Positions 33,353 to 42,768 of a stretch of DNA of 64,000 nucleotides are shown here, in pieces. The first letter of the stretch is position 1. Every line of letters begins with the position of its first letter. Under the pieces are notes generated by a model. It was not told the origin of the DNA. It made no database searches and worked only from the letters and a program-made list of their open reading frames with translations. Location: the NCBI RefSeq assembly GCF_016734815.1, contig NZ_JAERQF010000024.1:1-64000 (forward strand), in the 5' to 3' direction. The position numbers and the translations under genes were made by a program. Origin of the DNA: Hymenobacter rubidus. GTDB lineage: Bacteria; Bacteroidota; Bacteroidia; Cytophagales; Hymenobacteraceae.

Positions 33353-34429
33353 ATGAGCTTCCGCCTGGTTTTCTTGCTTGTTGGGTTGAGTGTGCTGCTG
33401 GCCGGCCCGGCTCGGCGCGCCCAGGCGCAGGCCGCGCCACGCTACCGCAACCTGGTGATGGAAGGCGGCGGCATTCGGGGCATTGCCTACGGCGGGGCCC
33501 TGCTAGAGCTGGAGCAACGCGGCGTGCTGCACGACATCCGCCGCGTGGGCGGCACCTCGGCCGGCGCCATTCAGGCCGCGCTACTGGCGGTGGGCTATTC
33601 CGCGCAGGAAGTTATTGATGTGGTGAACGCCACGCCCGTGCAGCGCCTGAACGACGGCCGGTTCATCTTTTTCGGGGGCACGCACCGGCTCATCACGCAG
33701 TACGGCTGGTACCGGGGCGACGAATTCAGCACCTACCTCAGCGAGCTGGTGGCCCGCAAAACCAAGCAGCCCCACCTCACGCTGGCCGAGTTGCATGCAC
33801 TGGCCCAAAAGGAACCTACCCGCTTCCGCGACCTCTACACCACGGGCACCAACCTCACCACCCAGCGGGTACAGGTGTTCAGCTACGAAACCACGCCCAC
33901 CATGCGCGTGGCCGATGCCGTGCGCATCAGCATGAGCATTCCGCTGTATTTCCGGGCCGTGCTGCTCGATGCGCAGAACAACGTGATGACCGGCGAACCC
34001 GCCCCTGGCCAATCCGTGCAGGTACTGGTCGATGGCGGCCTGCTGGCCAACTACCCCATCGATTTGTTCGATTACCCGCGCTACCTGCCCGCCGGCCTCA
34101 CCGGCCCTACGGACGCCCGCGGCCACGTTTTCAATCCCGAAACCCTGGGCCTGCGCCTCGACCGCGCCGAGCAGATTCCGCTCGACTCGGCCGGAGCCGG
34201 CCGCCAGCAGCTGGCGCCCTATTACATCCACGACTTTAACACTTACGTGGGCGCCCTCTACACCGTCGCCCTCGAAAACCTCAACCCCCTGCTGCCCGCC
34301 GACCACTCGCGCACCATCAGCATCGATTTTCTGAACTTTAGTCCGAAAATCAAGCGCATTTCAGACGCCCAGAAAAAGCAGCTGATGGATAGTGGCCGAA
34401 AGGGCGCGCAGGCGTTTTTCAATCGTTGA
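33353..34429 (+). CDS. exported patatin-like phospholipase
   Basis: A 358-residue patatin-family lipid acyl hydrolase with a Ser-Asp dyad. A signal peptide (about 1-26, ending RRAQAQA) sends it to the periplasm or beyond. Oxyanion hole GGGIRG (38-43), nucleophile GTSAG with S69, catalytic Asp in LVDGG (D227). The region between contains an Arg/Tyr-rich lid. No C-terminal barrel or T9SS domain is present, so it is probably periplasmic or outer-membrane associated. Start ATG at 33353, right after a promoter box. Confidence 0.9.
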   Translation: MSFRLVFLLVGLSVLLAGPARRAQAQAAPRYRNLVMEGGGIRGIAYGGALLELEQRGVLHDIRRVGGTSAGAIQAALLAVGYSAQEVIDVVNATPVQRLNDGRFIFFGGTHRLITQYGWYRGDEFSTYLSELVARKTKQPHLTLAELHALAQKEPTRFRDLYTTGTNLTTQRVQVFSYETTPTMRVADAVRISMSIPLYFRAVLLDAQNNVMTGEPAPGQSVQVLVDGGLLANYPIDLFDYPRYLPAGLTGPTDARGHVFNPETLGLRLDRAEQIPLDSAGAGRQQLAPYYIHDFNTYVGALYTVALENLNPLLPADHSRTISIDFLNFSPKIKRISDAQKKQLMDSGRKGAQAFFNR

Positions 34430-34443
34430 AAGCCCTCAAAAAT

Positions 34444-34562
34444 AGAACGTCATGCTGAGCGTAGTCGAAGCATCTTGCGTGTGGTAGTAACTCAATCGTT
34501 GTATCCCTATTGATTAGTGATAGCCCGCGAGATACTTCGACTACGCTCAGCATGACGTCCTT
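34444..34562. repeat. CTGAGCG-family palindromic repeat, GCATCT type
   Basis: Left arm AGAACGTCATGCTGAGCGTA then GTCGAAGCATCTTG; right arm GATACTTCGACTACGCTCAG then CATGACGTCCTT. It lies between the patatin and kbl genes. Confidence 0.9.
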
Positions 34563-34570
34563 ACATTCAT

Positions 34571-34598
34571 TACCCCACCATTCACCACCTCACCAACC
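34571..34598 (+). promoter_or_regulatory. CACCA-rich leader before kbl
   Basis: TACCCCACCATTCACCACCT followed by CACCAACC runs directly into the ATG at 34599. It resembles the leaders at 29191-29225 and 42739-42768. Confidence 0.4.
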
Positions 34599-35846
34599 AT
34601 GTACGCCACCCTCCAGCCCGACCTCACCCAACAGCTTCAGGAAATAAAAGACGCCGGCCTTTTTAAGAAGGAGCGCATCATCACCTCGCCCCAGGGCGCC
34701 GAGATTGAAACCGACGAAGCCGGCGAAGTACTGAACTTTTGCGCCAACAACTACCTGGGTTTAAGCTCGCACCCCGAGGTCATCAAAGCGGCCAAGGAAG
34801 CCATTGATACCCACGGCTACGGCATGTCGTCGGTGCGCTTCATTTGCGGCACGCAGGACATTCACAAGGAGCTGGAAGCCAAGCTGGCCGAGTTTCTGGG
34901 CACCGAGGACACCATTCTCTACGCCGCCGCTTTCGATGCCAATGGCGGCGTGTTCGAGCCGCTGTTCAACGAGCAGGACGCCATTATTTCGGATGCGCTG
35001 AACCACGCCAGCATCATCGACGGCGTGCGCCTGTGCAAGGCCCAGCGCTACCGCTACGCGCACAACGACATGGCCGACCTGGAAAAGCAGCTCCAGGACG
35101 CCCAGGCCAAGGGCACGCGCCACCGCATCATCGTCACGGACGGCTCGTTCTCGATGGACGGCACCATCGCGCAGCTCGACAAAATCTGTGACCTTGCCGA
35201 CCAGTACCAGGCCCTGGTGATGGTGGACGAGTGCCACAGCAGCGGGTTCCTGGGCAAAACCGGCCGCGGCACCCACGAGCTGCGCAACGTGATGGGCCGC
35301 ATCGACATCATCACTGGCACGCTGGGCAAGGCCCTGGGTGGCGCTATGGGCGGCTTCACCTCGGGCCGCAAGGAAATCATCGACATGCTACGCCAGCGCA
35401 GCCGGCCCTACCTGTTCTCGAACACGCTGGCCCCCGCCATTGTGGGCGCCTCGCTGCGCGTGCTGGAGCTGCTCACCGAAAGCACCGAGCTGCGCGACCG
35501 CCTCGAAGAAAACACCCAATACTTCCGTGAAAAGATGACGGAGGCTGGCTTTGACATCCGTCCCGGCCAACACCCCATCGTGCCCGTCATGCTCTACGAC
35601 GCCAAGCTGGCGCAGGAATTCGCCGCCAAAATGCTCGACAAGGGCATTTACGTGGTGGGCTTCTACTACCCCGTAGTGCCGCAGGGCCAAGCCCGCATCC
35701 GGGTGCAGCTCTCGGCCGGCCATACCCGCGCGCACCTCGACAAAGCCATTGCCGCCTTTATCGCCGTGGGCAAGGAACTGGGCACGCTGAAAGAGCCGGG
35801 GGCGGCGCAATCGGCCACCGGCCAGGTGGTAACCAACACGCCCTGA
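34599..35846 (+). CDS. kbl: glycine C-acetyltransferase (2-amino-3-ketobutyrate CoA ligase)
   Basis: A PLP enzyme cleaving 2-amino-3-oxobutyrate with CoA into glycine and acetyl-CoA; it completes threonine breakdown after threonine dehydrogenase. 415 residues. Blocks [16 protein letters not shown] (about 47-62), [13 protein letters not shown] (about 74-86), [22 protein letters not shown] (PLP-binding Asp and His), and [14 protein letters not shown] with the Schiff-base Lys. The C-terminal 15 residues beyond the usual end are Gly/Ala/Thr-rich. Its partner dehydrogenase gene is 1.9 kb upstream on the other strand, with the BLUF and patatin genes between. It ends at a bidirectional terminator. 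Confidence 0.95.
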   Translation: MYATLQPDLTQQLQEIKDAGLFKKERIITSPQGAEIETDEAGEVLNFCANNYLGLSSHPEVIKAAKEAIDTHGYGMSSVRFICGTQDIHKELEAKLAEFLGTEDTILYAAAFDANGGVFEPLFNEQDAIISDALNHASIIDGVRLCKAQRYRYAHNDMADLEKQLQDAQAKGTRHRIIVTDGSFSMDGTIAQLDKICDLADQYQALVMVDECHSSGFLGKTGRGTHELRNVMGRIDIITGTLGKALGGAMGGFTSGRKEIIDMLRQRSRPYLFSNTLAPAIVGASLRVLELLTESTELRDRLEENTQYFREKMTEAGFDIRPGQHPIVPVMLYDAKLAQEFAAKMLDKGIYVVGFYYPVVPQGQARIRVQLSAGHTRAHLDKAIAAFIAVGKELGTLKEPGAAQSATGQVVTNTP

Positions 35847-35886
35847 GTCCCGCCTGCCAAACGGCTTTCCCAAGCTAAAACGCACG

Positions 35887-35923
35887 AAAAAAGCCCCGCC
35901 GGCAATGCCGGCGGGGCTTTTTT
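35887..35923. terminator. bidirectional rho-independent terminator
   Basis: AAAAAAGCCCCGCCGGC pairs with GCCGGCGGGGCTTTTTT around AAT. The A-run on one side and T-run on the other allow it to stop transcription of kbl (plus) and of the T9SS gene (minus). Confidence 0.92.
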
Positions 35924-35937
35924 GCAATCGAAGCGGG

Positions 35938-38900
35938 CTACTCGCGCACGATGCGCTGAGTCAGCACGCCCTCTGTTGTCCGCACACGCACGGTGTAGAC
36001 GCCAGCCGCCAACCGGGATAGATTCAGCGCCTGCAGGCCCGGAGCCAGTGCGCCCGTGTGCACCACCTGACCCAGGGCGTTGAGCACCGTCAGCTGCGAA
36101 GCTTTCGCGTTGGCACCCGTTAGCTCCAGCGTCAGCTCGCCCGTGGGCGTCGGGTTCGGATACACGCGCAGGCTCACGCCGTTGAGGCTGGCGGTTTGGG
36201 TGCCCGTCACCACGGCCGAAACGGCGGCCGAGGCGCGCGAAGCGCAGCCCGCGGCCGAGGTCACGACCACGGTGTAGCTGCCGCTTTGCGCGCCCAGGTT
36301 CAGCAGCAGGGTGTTGCTTGTGCTTGGCGTGCCCACCGGCGTGATGCCCCGGTAGAACTGGTAGGTCGCCCCCGGCAGCGCCGTGGCCGTGAGCAGCACC
36401 GCGCCGCCGGTTTGCGGCGTGGCCGTGAGCGTGGGCGTGGCCACCCCGAAGTTGATGGTCACCGTCGTGGTCGACACCACGCCCGTGCTGCAGGCACCCG
36501 TGCCAATCACCGTGTTGGTGATGGTGTAGGTACCGTCGCTGGTGGTGGTGGCCAGGTTGATGACGCCCGTGGTGGAGTTCAGCGACAGGCCAAAACCAGT
36601 GGTGGAGAACGTGCCGGCCGTGGCGCCCGTGGCAAGCACCGGCGTAATGGTCGTGGCCGAGCCCGTGCAATAGGTGCCGGTCGGGTAGCTGAAGGCCGCG
36701 TTGGGCGCCGGCTGAATAGTGAGCACGACCTGGCCCGTGCTGGTGCAGGGTGCCGTCGGGCCGGTTGGCGTGAGGGTAATCGTCACCGAGCCGGCCGCTA
36801 CGTCGGCCGCCGAGGGCGTGTAGGTGGCGTTCAGCGTGGTGGCATTGGGCGTGAACACGCCCGTGCCCGTACTGGTGTACACCGCGCCCGTGGCCGTACC
36901 GGCGATGCTGCCCGACAGCTGGTAAGGGTTGCGGCCACAGTTGGTAAAGGCGGCTACCGGCAGCGAAGCTACCAGGCCCGGCGTGACATTCACCTGAATC
37001 GCCGTGCGGGTAGCACTCTTGCATTCCGAGCCAAACTGCAGGTTGTAGAAATAATAGTAGTAGCCGCTCAGACTGGAAGCCGTGATGGTCACAACCCCGC
37101 TAGGCGAAGTGTAAGGGTAGCTTGTGGTATTAGAGCCCGAGGGGTCGCGCAACAAGCCGCCTTGGGTGGCGGTGCGTAGGTACAGCGTGTACTGGCCCGC
37201 AGTTGGGATGGGATAGTTCAACGTCACCACGTATGGGGCCACGCCCGTAGCAGGACCCGCTGGCACCGCGAAAGCATTGGTCTGGAGCGCCGTCCCGGCA
37301 GTGGTGTTGCCCGCAAACAGGTCGATGGTGACCGTGCCAGCCGCCTGTCCGGCATTAAGAAACACCGTCACATTGGTGAGGTTCGTCGGGGCAGTGGTAG
37401 TAAAGTAGAGCGCTCCCCCGGTTTGCGGGGTCTGGCCAGTGCTGTTGAAAGCTGCTGGGCCCACGTTTTCCTGCCCGCCGGTGAAGGCTTCGGCATAGTA
37501 GGTCGTGTTGGCGGTGATGGCCGGGGTCACAACGGGGCTGCCCGTGCCCACTAGCGTGCCGCCCGTGGCAGCCGTGTAGTAGCGCACGCTCACGCCCGTG
37601 GGCACCGTGGCCGTCAGCGTGGCCGTACCACCGGCGCAGGTAGTCAGCGGCGTGGGAGCGGCCGAAATCACCGGGTTGTTTACTGTGATGGCTGACACGT
37701 TGCTGTATACCGTGTTGGTGTTGCAGGTGGTGCGCACGCGGTAGTAGGTGGTGCTGGTGAGCACCGGTGTGGTGTACGCAGCAGAAGTAGCGCCGGCAAT
37801 GTCGGTAAAGGTGCCGGTGGCGCTGGTGCTGCTCTGGTACTGAATGCTGCCATTGGCCGAGCCGGCCAGCGAGAGCGAAGCCGTGCCGCTCACACAAATG
37901 CTGGTGCTGCTTGGCGAGAGCGTACCGGCCACCGGAGCCACCACCGTGCGGGTGGGAGCCGGCGTCAGCACGTTGTTAGCCGTATTGAGGTCGCCTACTA
38001 CCGAAGCGGTGATGGCGAACGAATACGTGCCGAGCGCCGTCATGTTCAGGGTGCCGGGCAGGGTCACGTTCAGGGTAGCGCCGCTGGCCAGCGTGCCCGT
38101 GCTCACCGTGGTGGTGAACGGGATGGCCGCGCCAGTGGGAGGCGTTGCCGTCACCGTCACGGTGGCGGCATTGGTAGCGAAGTCCAACGCAGCGGTACCG
38201 CCGTTGCGAATCTGAACGATAACCGGCTCGGCGGGGCTGAAGCAGGTCGTGCCCGCCGCAGGCCCTATCAGCGCAACGGGCGCCACGTCCACCGCCACCG
38301 GCGTGAACTCGTAGGCACCAATGTCGGGCGTGGTGCTGCGCGTAGCGCCCGTGATGTCGTCCGTTACGCGGGCCAGCGGCGTGCCGGCGTTGTTCAGGGC
38401 CACGTTGGCGGGCGTCAGGTTACCGGTAGCGGGGTTCACAAACACGGGGTCGGCCGACACGCTGTTTTGGTCGAAGGCATTGCTGTTGGCCGCCTGCCAG
38501 GCCGTGAGCGTGGCAAAAGCCGCGCCGAAGTAGCCCACGTTGCCCACGGGCACGTAGATGTCGTTGTAGTTGCTGGTGGCAGGGGCCGTAGAGTAGTACA
38601 GGCCGTACTTGGTGCCCGTGCCGGTGCGGGTGATGTTTACAATATTGTTGCGTACATCCGCAGTTGCCGCCGAGTTGTAGATGCCGTAGGTGACCGAAGC
38701 CGTGGTGGCCGCCTGGTTGTCCGAGGTAATGGTGTTGTTGTAAATCCGGCTATAAGCTGAGCCCAGGTTATAAATCAGGTACTGCAGCCCGTTGCCATTC
38801 ATGTTGTAGATGGCATTGTTTACCACGTCGTTGGTCGTCGTGGCGGTAGGCGTGGTGCCATTCGACAAGTAAATGGCGTAAACGGAGTTGGTGTTGGTAA

Positions 38901-40344
38901 GGCTGCCGTCGAAGGGGTTGTGAATGCGGTTCTTCTCGATGGCTGCCCCGCGGCAGGAGAAGTTATAGATTCCATAGAACGAACTCCCATTGGTCCGCAG
39001 CGGGCGGCTTATGTCGTTGCCGATGAACTGCGGGCCGTCTTGATAGCCCGCGTACACGCCGTAGAAATAAAAGTCGCGCACGTTGTTGTTGCGCAGAATA
39101 TTGCCCGTGTTGAAGGAGGTGGTGCTGTTGCCATACAGCGTGATGCCGTAGTAGCCGCCGTTCACCGTATTGCCTTCCAGGGTCAGGTTGTTGGCCGAGT
39201 TGCCGCTGGTCGTGGCGCTCGAGGTCGAACCGGTCACCGCAATGCCCACAAAGCTGCTCGACGTGGTGGCGATATCGGCGTTGATGGTGCAGTTAGTAAT
39301 TCGGTCGTTGTCGGCCGCGTTGGTCAGCAGCACCCCGTAGCCGTAGGTGCCGGGCGTGCCGCCGTTGGTCGCGTCGATGTTCAGGTTGTTGATGGTCGTG
39401 TAGTCCGTGCCGTTGAGCTGCACCACCGCCCGCTGGGTCGAGGAAGTGCTGCCAAACTTGATGGTGCGCCCGCCGCCGTTGACGACCAACGTGTTGGTGG
39501 CACTGGTGCCGGCCACGTCATTCAGCAGAAACTGGTCGGTGTAGGGACCGCCCAGGACCGTGATAGTCGTCGGGCTATTAATGCCATCGAGGTTCAGCCG
39601 GGTCGCCGCATCGGTGAAGCTGTGGAAGTTGGTCCCCCCCGTGGGCAGGGCGTCGTTGATGGTCAAAGCCCCACCAATGGGGCTAGCCGTCTGGGCCGTT
39701 ACCGCCACGTTGTCAATTACGGCCGGGGGTTGCGTGCCCACCGAAGCATCGTTGCGCCAGGTAAACACCAAGCGCTGGGTAGTGCCAGCTAAGCTGCCTG
39801 GAAGTTGAAAGCTGGTGCGTCCAAATGTGGCTTGCAGGTTGATGTTGCCGCCTATTTGCACGGCCCCGCCGGTGCCGCTCACCAGCTGGGTGCCCGCCGC
39901 AGGTGTTACCGTGGTAGGCACCACGAATACCTGAATGTAATCGAACGTGCTTTCGCCGCCCGCCATCCAGTCGAAACCCAGCTGCAGAATGGTCTGCCCC
40001 GCCGGGAAAGTCACGTCGCGGTACATATGTACCACCGAGGCCGCGGTAATGGTGTAGGCATTGGTGACGCCCGCGTCGTTGCTGATGAAGGCCGCCTTGG
40101 TGCCCGTAGTGGTAGGGCCGTTGCCGCCCGGCGTGCCCACATACCACGCGTTGGGTTGGGTGCCGTTGACGATGGTGAAGGAGTTGGTAGCGGCCTCGAA
40201 GGTTTCGCTAAAAACGGTGGTCTGGGCTTGGGCGCCCAAGCCGGCAAGTAATAGTCCCGCACTCAGGAGCCTCGTCAGCCACTTGGGTGTTGAAAGGGTA
40301 CGAAGCAGCAGGCCCTGCTGCTCACCAGGTATTGGTTTGAACAT
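35938..40344 (-). CDS. large T9SS-secreted surface protein with beta-helix repeats
   Basis: A 1468-residue secreted protein. Short N-terminal extension then signal peptide (to about 41, ending GAQAQ). An N-terminal jelly-roll-like region (about 45-220), then a parallel beta-helix region (about 290-600) with repeats such as NNLTLEGNTVNGGYYGI, RNNNVRDFYFYGVY and NNTITSDNQA. Several Ig-like domains follow (about 690-1380) with repeated TPVLTSTTYYRVRTTC-type blocks. The end is a T9SS type A sorting domain (RVYPNPTPTGELTLEL ... VLNALGQVVHTG ... AAGVYTVRVRTTEG). It probably sits at the cell surface or outside as an adhesin or glycan-binding protein. Its own promoter should lie in the AT-rich gap upstream. 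Confidence 0.9.
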   Translation of the reverse strand: MFKPIPGEQQGLLLRTLSTPKWLTRLLSAGLLLAGLGAQAQTTVFSETFEAATNSFTIVNGTQPNAWYVGTPGGNGPTTTGTKAAFISNDAGVTNAYTITAASVVHMYRDVTFPAGQTILQLGFDWMAGGESTFDYIQVFVVPTTVTPAAGTQLVSGTGGAVQIGGNINLQATFGRTSFQLPGSLAGTTQRLVFTWRNDASVGTQPPAVIDNVAVTAQTASPIGGALTINDALPTGGTNFHSFTDAATRLNLDGINSPTTITVLGGPYTDQFLLNDVAGTSATNTLVVNGGGRTIKFGSTSSTQRAVVQLNGTDYTTINNLNIDATNGGTPGTYGYGVLLTNAADNDRITNCTINADIATTSSSFVGIAVTGSTSSATTSGNSANNLTLEGNTVNGGYYGITLYGNSTTSFNTGNILRNNNVRDFYFYGVYAGYQDGPQFIGNDISRPLRTNGSSFYGIYNFSCRGAAIEKNRIHNPFDGSLTNTNSVYAIYLSNGTTPTATTTNDVVNNAIYNMNGNGLQYLIYNLGSAYSRIYNNTITSDNQAATTASVTYGIYNSAATADVRNNIVNITRTGTGTKYGLYYSTAPATSNYNDIYVPVGNVGYFGAAFATLTAWQAANSNAFDQNSVSADPVFVNPATGNLTPANVALNNAGTPLARVTDDITGATRSTTPDIGAYEFTPVAVDVAPVALIGPAAGTTCFSPAEPVIVQIRNGGTAALDFATNAATVTVTATPPTGAAIPFTTTVSTGTLASGATLNVTLPGTLNMTALGTYSFAITASVVGDLNTANNVLTPAPTRTVVAPVAGTLSPSSTSICVSGTASLSLAGSANGSIQYQSSTSATGTFTDIAGATSAAYTTPVLTSTTYYRVRTTCNTNTVYSNVSAITVNNPVISAAPTPLTTCAGGTATLTATVPTGVSVRYYTAATGGTLVGTGSPVVTPAITANTTYYAEAFTGGQENVGPAAFNSTGQTPQTGGALYFTTTAPTNLTNVTVFLNAGQAAGTVTIDLFAGNTTAGTALQTNAFAVPAGPATGVAPYVVTLNYPIPTAGQYTLYLRTATQGGLLRDPSGSNTTSYPYTSPSGVVTITASSLSGYYYYFYNLQFGSECKSATRTAIQVNVTPGLVASLPVAAFTNCGRNPYQLSGSIAGTATGAVYTSTGTGVFTPNATTLNATYTPSAADVAAGSVTITLTPTGPTAPCTSTGQVVLTIQPAPNAAFSYPTGTYCTGSATTITPVLATGATAGTFSTTGFGLSLNSTTGVINLATTTSDGTYTITNTVIGTGACSTGVVSTTTVTINFGVATPTLTATPQTGGAVLLTATALPGATYQFYRGITPVGTPSTSNTLLLNLGAQSGSYTVVVTSAAGCASRASAAVSAVVTGTQTASLNGVSLRVYPNPTPTGELTLELTGANAKASQLTVLNALGQVVHTGALAPGLQALNLSRLAAGVYTVRVRTTEGVLTQRIVRE

Positions 40345-40740
40345 AAAAAAAGGGGTAAAGTGAATGAATACGGCGGGCGGGTAGGGGTAAAATAGTGGAC
40401 AGCAATGGGTGGTAGACGCAACAAATGCCGGGCCCTGGGCGTGGTGGATGGCTCACGCTTTAAGCAAGGAAATTACTGTACTAAAGGCAGCATTCTCCCT
40501 GGACAGACCCGGAATAGTTGAAGAAAAGTAAAACCAAAAAAGGTCGGAACCTAATCAAGGGTCCCATACTTCATTCATCTAAAATGAACACATTGATTGC
40601 AATTTCTTAATCAACCAACATATAATCAGCTTCTTACTACCTACTTATATGTGTTTTGACACGATATCAACCTCCCGCTTTGTTTCCCAATTAAGTTCCG
40701 TAAGGCCACCACCAGCTTCGCCGGCTTTCAAGCCGTTAGG
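40345..40740. other. AT-rich intergenic region upstream of the large T9SS gene
   Basis: About 396 bases with markedly lower GC than its surroundings, especially 40550-40680. No coding frame is visible. It must hold the promoter for the minus-strand T9SS gene, but no clear TAnnTTTG box was found. The base composition may mark an inserted or rapidly changing segment. Confidence 0.5.
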
Positions 40741-41571
40741 TTAAACCGCGGCGCCCGATTTCAGGGGGGCGGCCTTTGCGGGGCTCTCGCTGAGCAGCCA
40801 TTCGTTGAGGCGGGCGCGCAGCTCGCCGGTGGCCAGGTTGCGGTGCACCTCGCCGTGGCGCACCAGGCTCATGGCCCCGGTTTCTTCGCTCACCACCAGC
40901 ACCACGGCATCGGTGATTTCGCTCAGGCCAATGGCGGCGCGGTGGCGCAGGCCCAGGGAGGCGGGCACGTCGGGGTTTTCGCTCACGGGCAGGATGCAGC
41001 GGGCGGCTTGCAGGCGGCCATTGGCCACTATCACGGCGCCATCGTGCAGGGGCGAGGTTTTGTTGAAGATGGACAGCAGCAGGCGCTTGCTGATTTCGGC
41101 GTCGAGCCGGTCGCCCGATTCGGCGAAGGCCGTGAGGTCGGACACCTGTGCGAAGCAGATGAGGGCCCCGGTGTACTTATTGGACAGGCTTTTGGCCGCT
41201 TCCACAAACGGGCCCACGGCCAGCGGCGCGGCATCGGTGGGGCGGCCGCGGGCCCAGCCGCGCACGCGCTCCAGGGCCGTGGCTTTGCCCACGTTCAGCA
41301 AAAACCGCCGGATTTCCTGCTGAAACAGGATGATGCTGGCCAGCACCCCCACGCTCATAAACTGTCCCAATATCTTGGTCAGCAGCTCCATGCCCGTGGC
41401 TTTCACCACCAGGTAGAGCAGATAGAACGATATCAGCCCGAGGGCGACGTTCAGGGCCACCGAGCCGCGCAGCAGCTTGTAGAGCTGGTAGAGCAGCACC
41501 GTCACCAGGAGCACATCGGCCGCGTCAATCCAGCCGAAATGCAGGAAATTGATGGGATACGGGCCGGTCAT
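40741..41571 (-). CDS. cdaA: diadenylate cyclase (CdaA type)
   Basis: Makes the second messenger c-di-AMP from two ATP. The 276-residue protein has three N-terminal membrane helices (about 17-85) and a DAC domain with the diagnostic DGA (177-179, in SPLHDGAVIV) and RHR (209-211, in LGLRHRAAIGLSE) motifs. The C-terminus has a helical Ala-rich tail. The folP gene lies upstream on the same strand, an association seen widely in Bacteroidota; here 187 bases with a palindromic repeat separate them. No c-di-AMP phosphodiesterase is in the window. Confidence 0.95.
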   Translation of the reverse strand: MTGPYPINFLHFGWIDAADVLLVTVLLYQLYKLLRGSVALNVALGLISFYLLYLVVKATGMELLTKILGQFMSVGVLASIILFQQEIRRFLLNVGKATALERVRGWARGRPTDAAPLAVGPFVEAAKSLSNKYTGALICFAQVSDLTAFAESGDRLDAEISKRLLLSIFNKTSPLHDGAVIVANGRLQAARCILPVSENPDVPASLGLRHRAAIGLSEITDAVVLVVSEETGAMSLVRHGEVHRNLATGELRARLNEWLLSESPAKAAPLKSGAAV

Positions 41572-41603
41572 GGGCGGGATAAATGAGAGGACAAGGCAGA
41601 GCG

Positions 41604-41704
41604 TCTGTTATCCGGAGCGCGGCAAAGGACCGGCTCACCGAAAAACGGCTTGCCGTAGGCACTTCGCTAGCGTGAGAAGGTCCTTCGCTGCGCTCGGGAT
41701 GACA
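41604..41704. repeat. CTGAGCG-family palindromic repeat, decayed left arm
   Basis: The right arm GAAGGTCCTTCGCTGCGCTC then GGGATGACAA is intact. The left arm reads TTATCCGGAGCGCGGCAAAG then GACCGGCTCACC with several changes. It lies between folP and cdaA. Confidence 0.8.
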
Positions 41705-41758
41705 ACAATAAAGCGCTGCCGTTGCACGGCAGGCCCTTCGCTCCTCAAATTACGGCCT

Positions 41759-42655
41759 TTATTCCGCCATTGGAAAGGTATGCGCAAATAATTCTATCGT
41801 TTGCCGGGCTTCGGCCACGTCGTGGGCGCGCAGCAGGCGCGCGCCCCCTTGCAAGGCCGCCATGTGCAGGGCCGTGGTGCCGTTGAGGGCGGCTTCGGGG
41901 CCCAGGCCCAAGGGGCCGTACACCATTTTCTTGCGAGACAACGCGGCCAGCAGCGGCAGGCCCAGCGCGCGCAGCTCGGGCAGGCGGCGCAGCAGCTCGT
42001 GGCTTTGGGCGGCCGTTTTGGCAAATCCAAAGCCGGGGTCGAGCAGCACGTCCACGGCGCCGGCCTGCCGCAGGGCGGCAAGACCATCGCGGAAATAGCG
42101 CAGCAGCGTAAGCACGATGTCGTCCTCGTAGTGCGTGAGCCGGGCCATGGTTTGGGGCGTGCCGCGCAGGTGCATCAGCACGTAGGGCACGCGCAGGCGG
42201 CCCACGGTGGCAAACATGGCAGGGTCGAGGGTGCCGCCGCCCACGTCGTTCACCAGGTCGGCCCCGGCGTGCACGGCAGCTTCGGCTACCCCGGCCCGGA
42301 AGGTATCGGCGGAAAGAAAGGCGGCGGGAAACTCGCGGCGCAGGGCTTCCACGGCGGGCAGCAAGCGGCGGGCTTCTTCGTCGGCCGAAATGTCTTCGGC
42401 GCCGGGTCGGGTGCTGTAGGCCCCGAGGTCGAGCACGGCCGCCCCAGCTTTGAGCATGGCTTCGGCGCGCGCGAGCAGCTCTTTTTCAGAGGCCACGCGG
42501 CTGTCGGCGAAAAACGAGTCGGGCGTGAGGTTGAGGATGCCCATTACCTGCGGCCGGTGCAGGCTCAGCAGGCGGCCGTGGGGGCTGAGCAGTGAGCTAG
42601 TGAACTGGTGAACTGGTGAGTCGACAGCTGGCTTAGCGGTGGGTGACAACATCAT
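41759..42655 (-). CDS. folP: dihydropteroate synthase
   Basis: Condenses 6-hydroxymethyl-7,8-dihydropterin diphosphate with p-aminobenzoate in folate synthesis. About 298 residues from the ATG at 42655 (a second ATG follows immediately). TIM-barrel signatures: VMGILNLTPDSFF (about 37-49), LDLGAYSTRPGAE (about 75-87), SADTFRAGVAEAAVHAGADL, NDVGGG, LLDPGFGFAKTAAQ, and the C-terminal RAHDVAEARQ. The N-terminal 30 residues (with SPVHQFTSSLLSP) are encoded by a CACCAGTT-type repeat and look like a non-conserved extension, so the true start is uncertain. It precedes cdaA and is divergent from the DUF1599 gene. Confidence 0.93.
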   Translation of the reverse strand: MMLSPTAKPAVDSPVHQFTSSLLSPHGRLLSLHRPQVMGILNLTPDSFFADSRVASEKELLARAEAMLKAGAAVLDLGAYSTRPGAEDISADEEARRLLPAVEALRREFPAAFLSADTFRAGVAEAAVHAGADLVNDVGGGTLDPAMFATVGRLRVPYVLMHLRGTPQTMARLTHYEDDIVLTLLRYFRDGLAALRQAGAVDVLLDPGFGFAKTAAQSHELLRRLPELRALGLPLLAALSRKKMVYGPLGLGPEAALNGTTALHMAALQGGARLLRAHDVAEARQTIELFAHTFPMAE

Positions 42656-42738
42656 ACTATTATGGGCAGCACAAAGTGGCGAAAGCGCCAATATCCGTCT
42701 AATGGACCGAACTTGCGGCGTGAGACGGGATTCCAAAC

Positions 42739-42768
42739 TCACCATTTCACCACTCACCAGTTCACCAC
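42739..42768 (+). promoter_or_regulatory. CACCA-rich leader before the DUF1599 gene
   Basis: CTCACCATTTCACCACTCAC followed by CAGTTCACCACT leads into the TTG start at 42769. Related repeats occur on the other strand in the first codons of folP (42592-42621). Confidence 0.4.

Noticed and set aside
38920-39792. A 290-codon plus-strand frame inside the large T9SS gene
   Set aside because: Antisense shadow of a repeat-rich secreted protein; the sense frame has a signal peptide and a sorting domain.
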